From Kitasatospora papulosa (lineage in GTDB: Bacteria > Actinomycetota > Actinomycetes > Streptomycetales > Streptomycetaceae), in contig NZ_JNYQ01000014.1 of the NCBI RefSeq assembly GCF_000717245.1, positions 1-64,000 on the forward strand: 64,000 nucleotides of DNA, given 5' to 3'. The translations under genes and the position numbers were made by a program. Position 1 is the stretch's first letter. Each line of letters opens with the position of its first letter. The notes beneath the pieces are model-generated. The model did no database searches. It saw only the letters and a program-made list of their open reading frames with translations, and was not told where the DNA came from. Below are positions 54,803 through 64,000 of the stretch, one piece after another.

Positions 54803-55189
54803 ATGGCCGTCATGAGGCTGCGGGCCTCAGGACGTGCGGAGCCCGAGGACGTCTGGCTCCGCTACGCCGATCCGCGGCGCTGGCCGGGCTGGTCGCCGCA
54901 GATCCGGGCGGTGCGCGCCGACAGGGAGCGCCTCACCGCGGGCATGAGCGGCGAGGTCGTCTCGGTGTTCGGCGTGACCGCCGTGTTCGTGGTCGAGTCC
55001 GTCGACGACGCACGGTGGCACTGGGTGTGGCGGGTCGCCGTCGGTCCCGTGCGGCTGAGACTGAGCCACCGGGTGCTGCGGCGGCCGGGCGGATCGGCCA
55101 CCGAGCTCGTCGTCGAGGGCCCGGCGGTCGCTCTGGCCGCGTACGCGGCACCCGCGCGATGGGCGCTGGGCCGGCTGGTCCGCGGCTGA
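54803..55189 (+). CDS. SRPBCC (START-like) small protein
   Basis: 128-residue polyketide-cyclase/START-fold protein: AEPEDVWLRYADPRRWPGWSPQIRAV is the canonical opening, with strand WHWVWRVAVGPVRLRLSHRV and a C-terminal helix. It likely binds a hydrophobic ligand. It follows the HU-like gene by six bases, so the two are co-transcribed; the joint role is unknown. Confidence 0.85.
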   Translation: MAVMRLRASGRAEPEDVWLRYADPRRWPGWSPQIRAVRADRERLTAGMSGEVVSVFGVTAVFVVESVDDARWHWVWRVAVGPVRLRLSHRVLRRPGGSATELVVEGPAVALAAYAAPARWALGRLVRG

Positions 55190-55614
55190 CCGCCGGGCGC
55201 GGCCGACATACCTCCCGGCACGGAGCGGGGCCGCCCGCCCCGTGAGGTCGTCCGCAGCCGGACCACCGCCGGGATGCGCACGGCCGGCGGCGTGGCGGAG
55301 GTGACGGCCGAGGCCGTCACCTCCGCCACGCCTGTCGTTCCACTCCGCCACGAAGGCGCGTGACCACGCACTCCCGCTCCGCTCGGCACAGCCCCGCCGG
55401 GATCAGGGCTACGATCGACCGCCCGAGGGCAGCGACGAGTTCGCACATGCCGTCCGACGGATCGTCAGGTGAGACGGGGGTGAGCGGGTATCCGTCCTCA
55501 GGAAGGCCGGGCCGCCCTCGGGCCGCACCGACGAGCCGGCCGAGCGCGACACCACGACGGGCGACCTGGCGGAACGCGGCCACCGGCCCGGTCCGGGAGA
55601 CGAGGAGAGAAGAC
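55190..55614. other. 425-bp intergenic region, hairpin plus probable plsC leader
   Basis: No convincing gene. The first part holds a 20-bp perfect hairpin (55289-55332). The second part contains TACGAT at 55410-55415, a possible -10, and would be the promoter and ~190-nt leader of the acyltransferase. Open frames here translate to low-complexity Arg/Pro/Ser sequence. Confidence 0.45.
55289..55332. terminator. 20-bp perfect hairpin, likely terminator after the HU-SRPBCC unit
   Basis: GGCGTGGCGGAGGTGACGGC (55289-55308) and its exact complement (55313-55332) are separated by four bases. It lies 99 bp after the SRPBCC stop. Confidence 0.65.
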
Positions 55615-56325
55615 GTGTTCTACTACGTCCTGAAGTACGTCGTACTGGGCCCGCTGCTGCGGCTGGTGTTCCGGCCGCGCATCGAGGGACTGGAGCACAT
55701 CCCCGACGACGGTGCCGCCATCGTCGCGGGCAACCACCTCTCCTTCTCCGACCACTTCCTGATGCCGGCGATCCTCAAGCGCCGCATCACCTTCCTCGCG
55801 AAGGCCGAGTACTTCACCGGCCCCGGTATCAAGGGCAAACTGACCGCGGCGTTCTTCCACAGCATCGGGCAGATCCCGGTGGACCGGTCCGGCAAGGAAG
55901 CCGGGCAGGCCGCGATCCGCGAGGGTCTGGGTGTGCTGAGCAAGGGTGAGCTGCTGGGCATCTACCCGGAGGGCACCCGCTCGCACGACGGGCGGCTCTA
56001 CAAGGGCAAGGTCGGCGTCGCGGTCATGGCGATCAAGGCCGGGGTCCCGGTCATCCCCTGCGCGATGGTCGGCACGTTCGAGATCCAGCCGCCCGGCCAG
56101 AAGGTGCCCCGGATCAAGCGGGTCACGATCCGTTTCGGTGAGCCGCTGGACTTCTCCCGCTACGCCGGCCTGGAGGACCAGAAGGCCGCCATCCGGGCGG
56201 TCACCGACGAGATCATGTACGCCGTTCTCGGCCTCTCCGGTCAGGAGTACGTCGACGAGTACGCGGTCAAGGCGAAGGCGGCGCAGACCGAGGAGTCCAG
56301 GAAGTTCCCGCGCCGGGCACGCTGA
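55615..56325 (+). CDS. plsC: 1-acyl-sn-glycerol-3-phosphate acyltransferase (PlsC family)
   Basis: 236-residue membrane-associated acyltransferase making phosphatidic acid. Motif I NHLSFSDHF (NHx4D), motif II-III region GQIPVDRSGKEAGQ and YPEGTRSHDG, motif IV VIPCAMVGT are complete. GAGGAGAGA lies before the GTG at 55615. Several PlsC paralogues exist in Streptomyces, so lysophosphatidate specificity is not certain. Confidence 0.9.
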   Translation: MFYYVLKYVVLGPLLRLVFRPRIEGLEHIPDDGAAIVAGNHLSFSDHFLMPAILKRRITFLAKAEYFTGPGIKGKLTAAFFHSIGQIPVDRSGKEAGQAAIREGLGVLSKGELLGIYPEGTRSHDGRLYKGKVGVAVMAIKAGVPVIPCAMVGTFEIQPPGQKVPRIKRVTIRFGEPLDFSRYAGLEDQKAAIRAVTDEIMYAVLGLSGQEYVDEYAVKAKAAQTEESRKFPRRAR

Positions 56326-56390
56326 GCGGGGAATCTGCTGTCGGCCGACATCCCTGGTCCGGCCGCGGACGCGGCCGTAGCGTCCTCCGT

Positions 56391-57440
56391 ATGAGCAGAG
56401 GACGAGCGTTCGTGCTGGGTGCGACGGGACAGATCGGCCGGGCCGCGGTGCGGGCCCTCTCCGGGGACGGCTGGGAGGTGACCGCGGCCTCGCTGGGAGG
56501 CGGCCGCGACGGCACCTGGGACAGCGGTGTCCGTACCGTCGCGCTGGACCGCGAGGAGGAGGGCGCCCTGTCGGCCGCGCTCGGTGAGGGCTGCGACGTC
56601 CTGGTCGACACGGTCGCGTTCGGGCGCGGCCACGCGGCGCAGTTGACGGAGTCGGGACGGCGTGCCGGGTCCGCCGTCGTCATCTCCAGCGGCGCGGTGT
56701 ACGAGGACGGGCGGGGCCGCAGTTTCGACACCCAGGGCGAGCCGGACGGCTTCCCCGCGTATCCCGTGCCGATACCGGAGACGCAGCGCACGGTCCCGCC
56801 CGGCGACACGACGTACGCGACCCGGAAGATCGCGCTGGAACAGGACCTGCTGGCGGCCGGCGACGTATGGCCGGTGACGTTGCTGCGGGCGGGCGCGGTG
56901 CACGGGGAGCACTGCCGCACGCCGCGCGAGCTGTACTTCGTCAAGCGTCTGCTGGACGGGCGCAGGCGGCGGGTCCTGGCCTACGGCGGGGAGAGCCGCT
57001 TCCATCCGGTGCACGTGTCCAACGTCGCCGAGCTCATCAGGCTCGCCGCTCTGCGGCCCGCGTCCCGCGTGCTGAACGCGGGGGATCCTCAGGCGCCGAC
57101 CGTGGCCGAGATCGGTGCGGCCGTCGACGGCGTGCTCGGCGTGGAGACCGAGACCGTGCTGATGCCGGGTGCCCCGCCCCGGGACGGTGTCGGCGAGACC
57201 CCCTGGAGCGGGTCGCGTCCCGTCGTCTACGACATGTCGGAAGCCGCGAGGCAGTTGGGCTACCGCCCGGTGACGGGGTACGCCGAGTCGCTGCCCCGGA
57301 CGGTGGCGTGGCTCGTGGAGCAGCTCGACGGGCGCGACTGGAGGGAGGCGTTCCCGAAGATGGTGCGCAACTACGGCGAGACGCTGTTCGACTACGCGGC
57401 CGAGGACGCGTGGCTGGACCGGCACGAGCGGACGGTGTGA
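56391..57440 (+). CDS. NAD-dependent epimerase/dehydratase (extended SDR)
   Basis: 349-residue Rossmann-fold protein: the NAD(P) motif is GATGQIGRAAVRAL (8-21), VISSGAVYEDG supplies the Ser, and YATRK the Tyr/Lys pair of the extended SDR active site. FHPVHVSNVAELI is the typical substrate-side strand. The ATG has no ribosome binding site and sits 13 bp after a TAGCGT hexamer, so a leaderless transcript is possible. Substrate (sugar nucleotide or other) unknown. Confidence 0.85.
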   Translation: MSRGRAFVLGATGQIGRAAVRALSGDGWEVTAASLGGGRDGTWDSGVRTVALDREEEGALSAALGEGCDVLVDTVAFGRGHAAQLTESGRRAGSAVVISSGAVYEDGRGRSFDTQGEPDGFPAYPVPIPETQRTVPPGDTTYATRKIALEQDLLAAGDVWPVTLLRAGAVHGEHCRTPRELYFVKRLLDGRRRRVLAYGGESRFHPVHVSNVAELIRLAALRPASRVLNAGDPQAPTVAEIGAAVDGVLGVETETVLMPGAPPRDGVGETPWSGSRPVVYDMSEAARQLGYRPVTGYAESLPRTVAWLVEQLDGRDWREAFPKMVRNYGETLFDYAAEDAWLDRHERTV

Positions 57441-57461
57441 GCGACCCGTGCCGCGGGGAAG

Positions 57462-57502
57462 GTGAGCGGGCGGCCGCCGTAGGACATCGGCCGCCCGCTC
57501 AC
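57462..57502. terminator. Bidirectional hairpin terminator
   Basis: GTGAGCGGGCGGCC (57462-57475) pairs perfectly with GGCCGCCCGCTCAC (57489-57502), 13-base loop, in the 76-bp gap between convergent genes. Confidence 0.8.
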
Positions 57503-57516
57503 GTCAGGGGGTGTTG

Positions 57517-59094
57517 CTACGGCTTCGGTGTGGCGTGCGGGGTGCACGTCACATCGTGCCGGTCGGTCTTCCCCGTGAGCAGGTAGGTGTCCACCCGCTC
57601 GTTGACGCAGGGGTTGACCAGGCCCGTGACACCGTGCGAACCGGCGCCCTTCTCGGTGACGAGACGGGAGCCCTTGAACCGCTTGTGCAGCTCGACGGCG
57701 CCCTCGTACGGGGTGGCGGCGTCACGCGTGGACTGGACGATCAGTACCGGGGGCAGTCCCTTGCCGGTGCGGACGTCCAGCGGCGTCCGCTGCGTGGACG
57801 GCCACGTGGCGCAGGGCAGGTTCATCCAGGCGTTGGCCCAGGTCATGAACGGGTACTGCTGGTGCAGACGGGTGTTGTCGCGGTCCCACTTCTTCCAGCT
57901 GGTGGGCCACTTGGCGTCCGCGCACTCGACCGCCGTGTACACGGCGTTGCCGTTCTCCGCGCTGATGTTGCCCGCGGTGTCCGACAGGTCGGGTGCCGCG
58001 GCGTCGATCAGCGCCTGGGTGTCGCCGCCCAGGTAGTCGCTCCAGATCCGGGCGGTGGGCGCCCAGGCGGAGTCGTAGTACGGCGCGCTCTGGAAGAAGC
58101 CGATGAGCTCGGCGGGGCCCACGACGCCACCGATCGGGTTCTTCTTGGCCGCGGCCCTCAGCGTCAGCCAGGCCTGCTCGACCTTCTCGGGCGTGTCACC
58201 GATGTGGTAGGCGGCGTCGTTCTGCGCGACCCATGCCTTCCAGTCGTTCCAGCGGGTCTGGAAGGCGACGTCCTGGTTGAGGTTGGCCTCGTACCAGATG
58301 TTGTCCTTCGCCGGGTTGACCACGCTGTCGACGACCATGCGGCGCACGTGCGTCGGGAAGAGCGTGCCGTAGACCGCGCCCAGGTAGGTGCCGTAGGAGA
58401 CACCGAGGAAGTTGAGCTTCTTCTCGCCGAGCGCGGCGCGGATCACGTCCAGGTCGCGTGCGGTGTCGGGCGTCGTCATGTGCGGGAGCATCTCGCCGCT
58501 GCGCTCGGCGCAGCCGTCGGCGTACTCGGCCGCGAGCTTGCGCTGGGCGCGCTTGTCGGCCTCGCTGTCCGGCACCGGGTCGGCCTTGGGGGCCTTCACG
58601 AACTCCTGCGGGTCGATGCAGGAGATCGGCGCCGAGTGGCCGACGCCGCGCGGGTCGAAGCCCACGAAGTCGTACGCCTTCGCGACCTTCGTCCAGAGCG
58701 GGTTCTTGGTGACGATGCGCTTCGGGAACGCCATGCCCGAGCCGCCGGGACCGCCGGGGTTGTAGACGAGCGCGCCCTGGCGCTCTTCCTTCGTGCCCGT
58801 GCTGACGTGCCGGTCCACGGCGAGCTTGATCTGCTTGCCGTTCGGCTTGGCGTAGTCGAGCGGAACGCTCACCCAGCCGCACTGGATGGGCGCGGCGATC
58901 GCCCAGTCGGCCGGACAGTCCGCCCAGTCGATTCCCGCGTCCGCGGCCCGGTCCGCGGCGATCTGCACGCCGCGCGCTTCCCGGTCGCCGTGGTGCCGGC
59001 TGTCGGCACCTGCGGCGGGTGCGGCCATCGCCCCCGCTATGAGCGTGCCCGCGATCAGAGTGCCGGCCGAACCGAGCACCGCTGTGCGTCTCAA
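57517..59094 (-). CDS. Secreted tripeptidyl aminopeptidase (alpha/beta hydrolase, S33 family)
   Basis: 525-residue exoenzyme of the SlpD/SlpE/Tap family that releases tripeptides from peptide N-termini. A signal peptide (RRTAVLGSAGTLIAG...APAAGA) spans ~30 residues. The oxyanion region is NPGGPGGSG, nucleophile Ser in GVSYGTYLG, Asp in STRDAATP and His in GAGSHGV. Start is TTG at 59094, chosen because GGGGAGG lies six bases upstream. In Streptomyces these peptidases process extracellular propeptides and scavenge amino acids. It lies directly downstream of the urease operon on the same strand. Confidence 0.88.
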   Translation of the reverse strand: MRRTAVLGSAGTLIAGTLIAGAMAAPAAGADSRHHGDREARGVQIAADRAADAGIDWADCPADWAIAAPIQCGWVSVPLDYAKPNGKQIKLAVDRHVSTGTKEERQGALVYNPGGPGGSGMAFPKRIVTKNPLWTKVAKAYDFVGFDPRGVGHSAPISCIDPQEFVKAPKADPVPDSEADKRAQRKLAAEYADGCAERSGEMLPHMTTPDTARDLDVIRAALGEKKLNFLGVSYGTYLGAVYGTLFPTHVRRMVVDSVVNPAKDNIWYEANLNQDVAFQTRWNDWKAWVAQNDAAYHIGDTPEKVEQAWLTLRAAAKKNPIGGVVGPAELIGFFQSAPYYDSAWAPTARIWSDYLGGDTQALIDAAAPDLSDTAGNISAENGNAVYTAVECADAKWPTSWKKWDRDNTRLHQQYPFMTWANAWMNLPCATWPSTQRTPLDVRTGKGLPPVLIVQSTRDAATPYEGAVELHKRFKGSRLVTEKGAGSHGVTGLVNPCVNERVDTYLLTGKTDRHDVTCTPHATPKP

Positions 59095-59246
59095 GTGGAA
59101 CCTCCCCCTGCGTGATGCGCCGCGGTGGCGGCGCGTTGGTTCATGCGTCCAGGTGGATCCTTTCGTCTGTGAGGTTGCTGAGAACAGGGCGTACGCGTGT
59201 TTCTTTACCGAACCAATAACCGGTGTCGTTGTCCCGCTGAGCGAAC

Positions 59247-60028
59247 TCAGCGCCTTCGGAGGGCCCTTGAATCCTTCAACAGGCCTTCCAGTGCCTCGTC
59301 CAGCACGGCTCGCAGCAGTCGGGCGTCCGGGGCGAGCGCGGTCACCAGAACGGCGGGGCCGGCCAGCGGGGTGAGTGCCGCGGTGGTGCCGAGCAGCCGT
59401 GGGGCGGGGAGGCCGTGGTCGAACGCGGGGTCGACCAGGAGAAGTTGGCCGACGGCCCGGTGACCGCCCAGGACGGCCGCGCGGTCCCACCCTCCGGGTG
59501 CTCCCGGCCCGTAGGCCAGGTGCTGGTCGAGCAGCGGCCGTCCGGCTCTGCGCACCGTGAGACGGGTCGAGAGCCTTCCGGTGGGTTCGCCGTGCCGGCC
59601 CAGGACCTGTTCCTCGCGGAGCACCAGGCGGGCGGTGGGCGCGAGGTCGGCCCGGGTGGTCATGTCGAGCGCACTGCCGCGGGCGGATACGAGCTGTTCG
59701 GGGAGCCAGCGGAGCTCGGCCCCCTCCCCCGCGCTCAGCCGCACGGTGTACGACGCCGGCCCGGCGTCCGGACCGGCCCCCGGCAGCGCCACGGTGGCGG
59801 CCGCGGCGTCCACCGTCAGCCGGGCCCCGTCCTCGGCCCGTACCTCGACGGCGAGCCGGTCGCCGCCGAGTGGCGCGCTCATCGCGCCGACCACGGTGAC
59901 GCGCGCGTACCCGGTCTCCGGGGACCGGGTCCGGCGCAGGGCGAGCGGCCCGTCGCTCTCGAGCAACGGAAGCGCGGTGGAGCCCCGTCCGTCCGCGACG
60001 GCGGTGATCCGGGCGGTGGCCGTGACGC

Positions 60029-60032
<4 letters not shown>
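59247..60032 (-). CDS. ureD: Urease accessory protein UreD
   Basis: 261-residue scaffold of the urease activation complex, passing nickel from UreG to UreC together with UreF. Features: AVGQLLLVDPAF, LVSARGSALDMTTRADL and the terminal LRAVLDEALEGLL. Start ATG 60032 overlaps the ureG stop by four bases (ATGA), so it is translationally coupled. A short hairpin (59235-59252) covers its last codons and may end the operon transcript. Confidence 0.92.
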
Positions 60033-60706
<674 letters not shown>

Positions 60707-60782
60707 GGGTGCGGCTCCAGGTGAGGGCGGGTGGGACGGGGCTCCCGTCGGCCGGGCGCGGGCAGGGGCTCCGAGTCGGGAT

Positions 60783-61448
60783 TCAGGAGGCGAACAGGCG
60801 GACCGGCCAGGCCGCGTGGGCCTCGGCCGTGATGTCGAGCAGGGGGGCGGAGGCGGCGGGCAGCGCGTCGATGCCGTGCCGCGCCGCCTCGGCCGCCTGT
60901 TCGGCGACCTCGTCGAGTGCGGGTGCCAGCCGGGCGAGCACGGCCGTGGCCTCGAAGGGGTCCAGGGACAGCAGGCGGACCACCGCGGTGGCGGGGCCGC
61001 TGACCGTCTCGTAGGCGACGCAGTGCGCGGCGTCGGCGGGCTCCAGACCCGCGGCACGGGCAGTGAGCCCGAGGACGACCGGCTGGTGGGCGCCGCGCGG
61101 CCGGGCTTCGGCGAGCGCGGTGAGTGCGGGGCTGGGCCAGGTGGCCCGCGCCGCCCTCATCAGCTGCCGGCCGAGTTTGCGGGCGACGGCTCTGAGCGCG
61201 GGCGAGGGGGTACGGGCGTCCGCGGCCTCGTCGAGGGCGAGCGGGTCGAGGCCGTGGGCCGCGGCCGCGGCGAGGGCGGCCACGGTGAGCCCGGTCGTGT
61301 GGAGCCGGCCCAGGCAGAAGTCCGCCAGGTCCTGGGCGTTCCTGATGTGTCCTGCCTTGACGGCCGGTTCGGCGCCACCGGAGTGGGCGTGGCCACCGGC
61401 GGGGAACCGGCCGTCGGCGAGGACGAGCAGGGCTGCGCGCGTCGTCAT
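60783..61448 (-). CDS. ureF: Urease accessory protein UreF
   Basis: 221-residue helical accessory protein that bridges UreD and UreG and acts as a GTPase regulator. The family start LLVLADGRFPAGGHAHSGG (the PxGxxxxSxG motif) is intact. It follows ureC by 17 bp. Normal length. Confidence 0.93.
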   Translation of the reverse strand: MTTRAALLVLADGRFPAGGHAHSGGAEPAVKAGHIRNAQDLADFCLGRLHTTGLTVAALAAAAAHGLDPLALDEAADARTPSPALRAVARKLGRQLMRAARATWPSPALTALAEARPRGAHQPVVLGLTARAAGLEPADAAHCVAYETVSGPATAVVRLLSLDPFEATAVLARLAPALDEVAEQAAEAARHGIDALPAASAPLLDITAEAHAAWPVRLFAS

Positions 61449-61465
61449 GAGGTGCCGTCCCGTCC

Positions 61466-63187
61466 TCAGAAGAGGAAGTAGCGCTGGGCCATCGGGAGTT
61501 CCGCGGCGGGGGCTGGGACGACAGGATCACCGTCGATGGTGACGGCGAAGCTGTCGGGGTCGACCTCGACCCGGGGCAGGGCGTCGTTCTCGCGCATGTC
61601 CGCCTTGGTGACGCCACGGGTGCTGCTGATCGGCACGAACCTCTTGCCGAGTCCGAGGTGTTCCGGCAACCCGGCCTCGACGGCCGCGGAGGAGACGAAG
61701 TTGAAGGAGTTGGCGGCGGGGGCCCGTCCCACGGCCCCGAACATCGGACGGGGCATGACCGGCTGCGGCGTGGGGATCGAGGCGTTGGCGTCGCCCATCT
61801 GCGCGTAGGCGATCTGGCCCCCCTTGATCACTGTCTGCGGCTTGACGCCGAAGAACGCCGGGTCCCACAGGACGAGGTCGGCGAGCTTGCCCGGTTCCAC
61901 GGAGCCGATCTCACGGTCCAGCCCTTGGGCCACCGCCGGGTTGATGGTGTATTTGGCGACATAGCGACGTGCGCGGTGGTTGTCGGCGGCCCCGTCGCCC
62001 GGCAGCGCGCCGCGCCGCCGCTTCATCACGTGGGCGGTCTGCCAGGTGCGCAGGATCACCTCGCCGATGCGGCCCATCGCCTGGGAGTCCGAGGAGATGA
62101 TCGAGATGGCTCCGAGGTCGTGCAGGATGTCCTCGGCCGCGATGGTCGAGGGGCGGATGCGTGACTCGGCGAAGGCGAGGTCCTCCGGGACGGTGGGGTT
62201 GAGGTGGTGGCAGACCATCAGCATGTCGAGGTGTTCCTCGATCGTGTTGACGGTGTGCGGGCGGGTCGGGTTGGTGGAGCTGGGCAGGACGTAGGGCTCC
62301 GACACCACGCTGATGATGTCGGGGGCGTGGCCGCCTCCCGCGCCTTCGGTGTGGTACGCGTGGATCGAGCGCCCGGCGATGGCGGCCAGCGTGTCGGCGA
62401 CGAACCCGGCCTCGTTGAGCGTGTCCGTGTGGATGGCGAGCTGGGCTCCGGTCTCCTCGCAGACGCCCAGGCAGGCGTCGATCACGGCGGGGGTCGCTCC
62501 CCAGTCCTCATGGATCTTGAACCCGAGTGCCCCGGCGCGCAGTTGGGAGTGCATGGCCTCGCGCGACATCGTGTTGCCCTTGCCGAGCAGTCCGATGTTG
62601 ACGGGGTAGCCGTCCAGCGCCTCGAACATCCGGGCCAGGTGCCAGGGCCCCGGGGTGATCGTGGTGGCCTTGGTCCCCTCGGCCGGGCCCGTACCCCCGC
62701 CGACCAGTGTGGTGATCCCGGAGGACAGGGCCTGGTCGACGAGGGTCGGCGAGATGAAGTGGACGTGCGCGTCGATGGCGCCGGCGGTGACGAACTTGCC
62801 GTTGCCCACGATGATCTCGGTCTCGGGCCCGATGACCAGTTCGGGGTGGACCCCGTCCATCGTGTCGGGATTCCCGGCCTTGCCGATCCCGGTGATCCGG
62901 CCGTCGCGGATGCCGATGTCGGCCTTGACGACGCCCCAGTGGTCGATGATGACGGCACCGGTGATCACGGTGTCGGGGGCGCCCTCGGCACGGGTGGTCC
63001 GCGCCTGGCCCATCGACTCGCGGATCACCTTGCCTCCGCCGAAGACGGCCTCGTCCCCGGCCAGTCCGGGACCGCCGGACCGGTCCTCCTCGATCTCGAC
63101 GACCAGATCGGTGTCGGCGAGCCGGATGCGGTCACCGGTGGTGGGCCCGAACAGGTCTGCGTACACGGGACGGCTGAGCTCAGGCAT
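61466..63187 (-). CDS. ureC: Urease alpha subunit
   Basis: 573-residue catalytic subunit hydrolysing urea to ammonia and carbamate at a di-nickel site. The nickel ligands are visible: DAHVHFISP, the carbamylated Lys in LGFKIHEDWG, and AYHTEGAGGGHAPD; the flap region is MVCHHLNP with the acid-base His. The ATG overlaps the end of ureB by eight bases. Full length with no missing residues. Confidence 0.97.
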   Translation of the reverse strand: MPELSRPVYADLFGPTTGDRIRLADTDLVVEIEEDRSGGPGLAGDEAVFGGGKVIRESMGQARTTRAEGAPDTVITGAVIIDHWGVVKADIGIRDGRITGIGKAGNPDTMDGVHPELVIGPETEIIVGNGKFVTAGAIDAHVHFISPTLVDQALSSGITTLVGGGTGPAEGTKATTITPGPWHLARMFEALDGYPVNIGLLGKGNTMSREAMHSQLRAGALGFKIHEDWGATPAVIDACLGVCEETGAQLAIHTDTLNEAGFVADTLAAIAGRSIHAYHTEGAGGGHAPDIISVVSEPYVLPSSTNPTRPHTVNTIEEHLDMLMVCHHLNPTVPEDLAFAESRIRPSTIAAEDILHDLGAISIISSDSQAMGRIGEVILRTWQTAHVMKRRRGALPGDGAADNHRARRYVAKYTINPAVAQGLDREIGSVEPGKLADLVLWDPAFFGVKPQTVIKGGQIAYAQMGDANASIPTPQPVMPRPMFGAVGRAPAANSFNFVSSAAVEAGLPEHLGLGKRFVPISSTRGVTKADMRENDALPRVEVDPDSFAVTIDGDPVVPAPAAELPMAQRYFLF

Positions 63188-63491
63188 CGAGGGGACCTCC
63201 GGTGTCGCCGCGCAGTCCGGGAACGACGCGCAGACCTGCGAGCGGGACGAGTTCGACGTCGACGGGGATTCCGGGCTCGAAGCGCACGGCGGTTCCGGCG
63301 GCGATGTTCAGCCGCAGCCCGTGGGCCGCGCGGCGGTCGAACTCGAGGCCGGTGTTGGCCTCGGCGAAGTGGTAGTGCGAACCGACCTGGACGGGCCGGT
63401 CGGCGGCGTTGAGGACGGTGAGGCGGGTGACGGGACGGCCCTCGTTGAGCGGCACCGCGCTCCGCGCGTAGAGGATCTCTCCGGGGATCAT
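63180..63491 (-). CDS. ureB: Urease beta subunit
   Basis: 103-residue structural subunit. The family blocks MIPGEILYA, GSHYHFAEANTGLEFDR and GLRLNIAAGTAVRFEPG are intact. It is separate from ureA (not fused as in Helicobacter), 14 bp downstream of it. Confidence 0.96.
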   Translation of the reverse strand: MIPGEILYARSAVPLNEGRPVTRLTVLNAADRPVQVGSHYHFAEANTGLEFDRRAAHGLRLNIAAGTAVRFEPGIPVDVELVPLAGLRVVPGLRGDTGGPLDA

Positions 63492-63505
63492 CGGCTGCTC
63501 CCCCG

Positions 63506-63808
63506 TCAGACGATCGGCTCGTGGACCGTGACCAGCTTGGTGCCGTCCGGGAAGGTGGCCTCCACCTGGACGTCGTGGATCATCTCCGGGATGCCCTCCA
63601 TGACGTCGTCACGGGTGAGCACCTTCCGGCCGGAGGCCATGAGTTCGGCCACGGTCCGGCCGTCGCGGGCGCCCTCCAGGAGGTGCGAGGTGATCAGCGC
63701 GATCGCCTCGGGGTGGTTCAGCCGCAGTCCGCGCGCCCTGCGCTTCTCTGCCACATCGGCCGCCACATGGATGAGCAGGCGTTCCTGTTCGTGCGGAGTC
63801 AGTTGCAC
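63506..63808 (-). CDS. ureA: Urease gamma subunit
   Basis: 100-residue structural subunit, first gene of the ureABCFGD operon. LTPHEQERLLIHVAADVAEKR, the LNHPEAIALI block and EVMEGIPEMIHDVQVE-type C-terminal sequence are typical. The ribosome binding site GAGGGTGG is upstream of the ATG at 63808. Confidence 0.96.
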   Translation of the reverse strand: MQLTPHEQERLLIHVAADVAEKRRARGLRLNHPEAIALITSHLLEGARDGRTVAELMASGRKVLTRDDVMEGIPEMIHDVQVEATFPDGTKLVTVHEPIV

Positions 63809-63871
63809 GCTTCCACCCTCTTCGTCTGTCGCCCGGTACCTGCCCCGGGCGCAGCGGGACCCTATCCCGCC

Positions 63872-63888
63872 TTCAACACTCTGTTGAA
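63872..63888. promoter_or_regulatory. Palindromic operator candidate upstream of ureA
   Basis: TTCAACA-CTC-TGTTGAA, a perfect 17-bp palindrome 64-80 bp before the ureA start in the likely promoter region. No convincing GlnR box (GTnAC-N6-GaAAC) is seen nearby, so a dedicated regulator may control urease. Confidence 0.5.
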
Positions 63889-63947
63889 CGATGAAGAGGA
63901 TTCCGCGACCAGGTATTGCACGTTAGGGCGCAAGTTTTTCCGGCGCG

Positions 63948-64000
63948 TTAACTGATCTTTTGCAGATCCATGGACATCAGCGCGCGCAGCCCGTTCTCCA
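63948..64000 (-). CDS. C-terminal end of an unidentified gene, truncated by window edge
   Basis: Reading leftwards from the edge, an open frame encodes ENGLRALMSMDLQKIS and ends in TAA (63948-63950). The composition looks like a real C-terminus and the stop is followed by the ureA upstream region. The fragment is too short to identify. Confidence 0.4.
   Translation of the reverse strand, partial: ENGLRALMSMDLQKIS

Noticed and set aside
55317..55583. 88-codon minus-strand frame in the plsC upstream gap
   Set aside because: It starts without a ribosome binding site, overlaps the 20-bp hairpin and shows no recognisable family.

Overview
The window is a high-GC actinobacterial chromosome segment and almost certainly comes from Streptomyces. 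The evidence is the GTG/TTG starts, the rarity of TTA codons, the strong GC hairpins without U-tracts, and the gene content: 2-methylisoborneol (earthy odour) biosynthesis, a SapA-type spore-associated protein, an RsbU-type phosphatase, orphan HATPase, LAL-LuxR and eukaryote-like kinase genes, MurT/GatD and an ATP-type PfkA. No rRNA, tRNA, CRISPR array, insertion sequence or phage module was recognised.

Layout. (1) 1-2.0 kb: end of the 2-MIB synthase gene plus the GPP methyltransferase gene. (2) 2.0-6.9 kb: an acyl-CoA oxidase divergent from a Tat-exported latex-clearing-protein (Lcp, rubber oxygenase) homologue, followed by a TetR regulator with two DNA-binding domains; together a candidate polyisoprenoid-catabolic module. 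(3) 7-21.5 kb: an accessory, signalling-rich stretch with a GAF/PP2C phosphatase, a Ser/Thr kinase with an extracellular PQQ propeller, a LURP-one-like protein, a large helical protein whose N-terminus carries an LQ..VGN..A...QR signature like that of contractile-injection-system-associated proteins, DUF6461 and DUF4246 proteins, SapA, an anti-sigma-type ATPase, a 974-aa LuxR regulator, small membrane proteins and a frameshifted lipoprotein. (4) 21.6-34.3 kb: FKBP, metallophosphoesterase, an ABC exporter with a divergent MarR regulator, an FAD/Fe-S oxidoreductase interrupted by an in-frame TGA, a heterodimeric ABC exporter with reciprocally degenerate ATP sites, and type II NADH dehydrogenase. 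(5) 34.4-48.6 kb: ATP-dependent DNA ligase, DUF457/YdjM membrane protein, DUF3516 helicase, TesB thioesterase, DUF6011, DUF389, DUF2252, ClC channel, DUF7144, GNAT, glutathione peroxidase, and acyl-CoA dehydrogenase with a divergent TetR. (6) 48.6-57.4 kb: peptide deformylase divergent from murT-gatD (lipid II amidation), then pfkA, a CtaG-like protein, a 2'-5' RNA ligase-like protein, an HU-like protein without its DNA-bending arm, SRPBCC, PlsC-type acyltransferase and a sugar-epimerase-like protein. (7) 57.5-63.9 kb: secreted tripeptidyl aminopeptidase and a ureABCFGD urease operon without ureE. A partial gene enters at the right edge.

The most interesting leads are the lcp/acyl-CoA oxidase/tandem-TetR module, the possible injection-system cargo protein, the complementary ABC pair, the arm-less HU, the two interrupted genes (one by in-frame TGA, one by a +1 G in a G run), and a set of long perfect inverted repeats, one of which buries a ribosome binding site.
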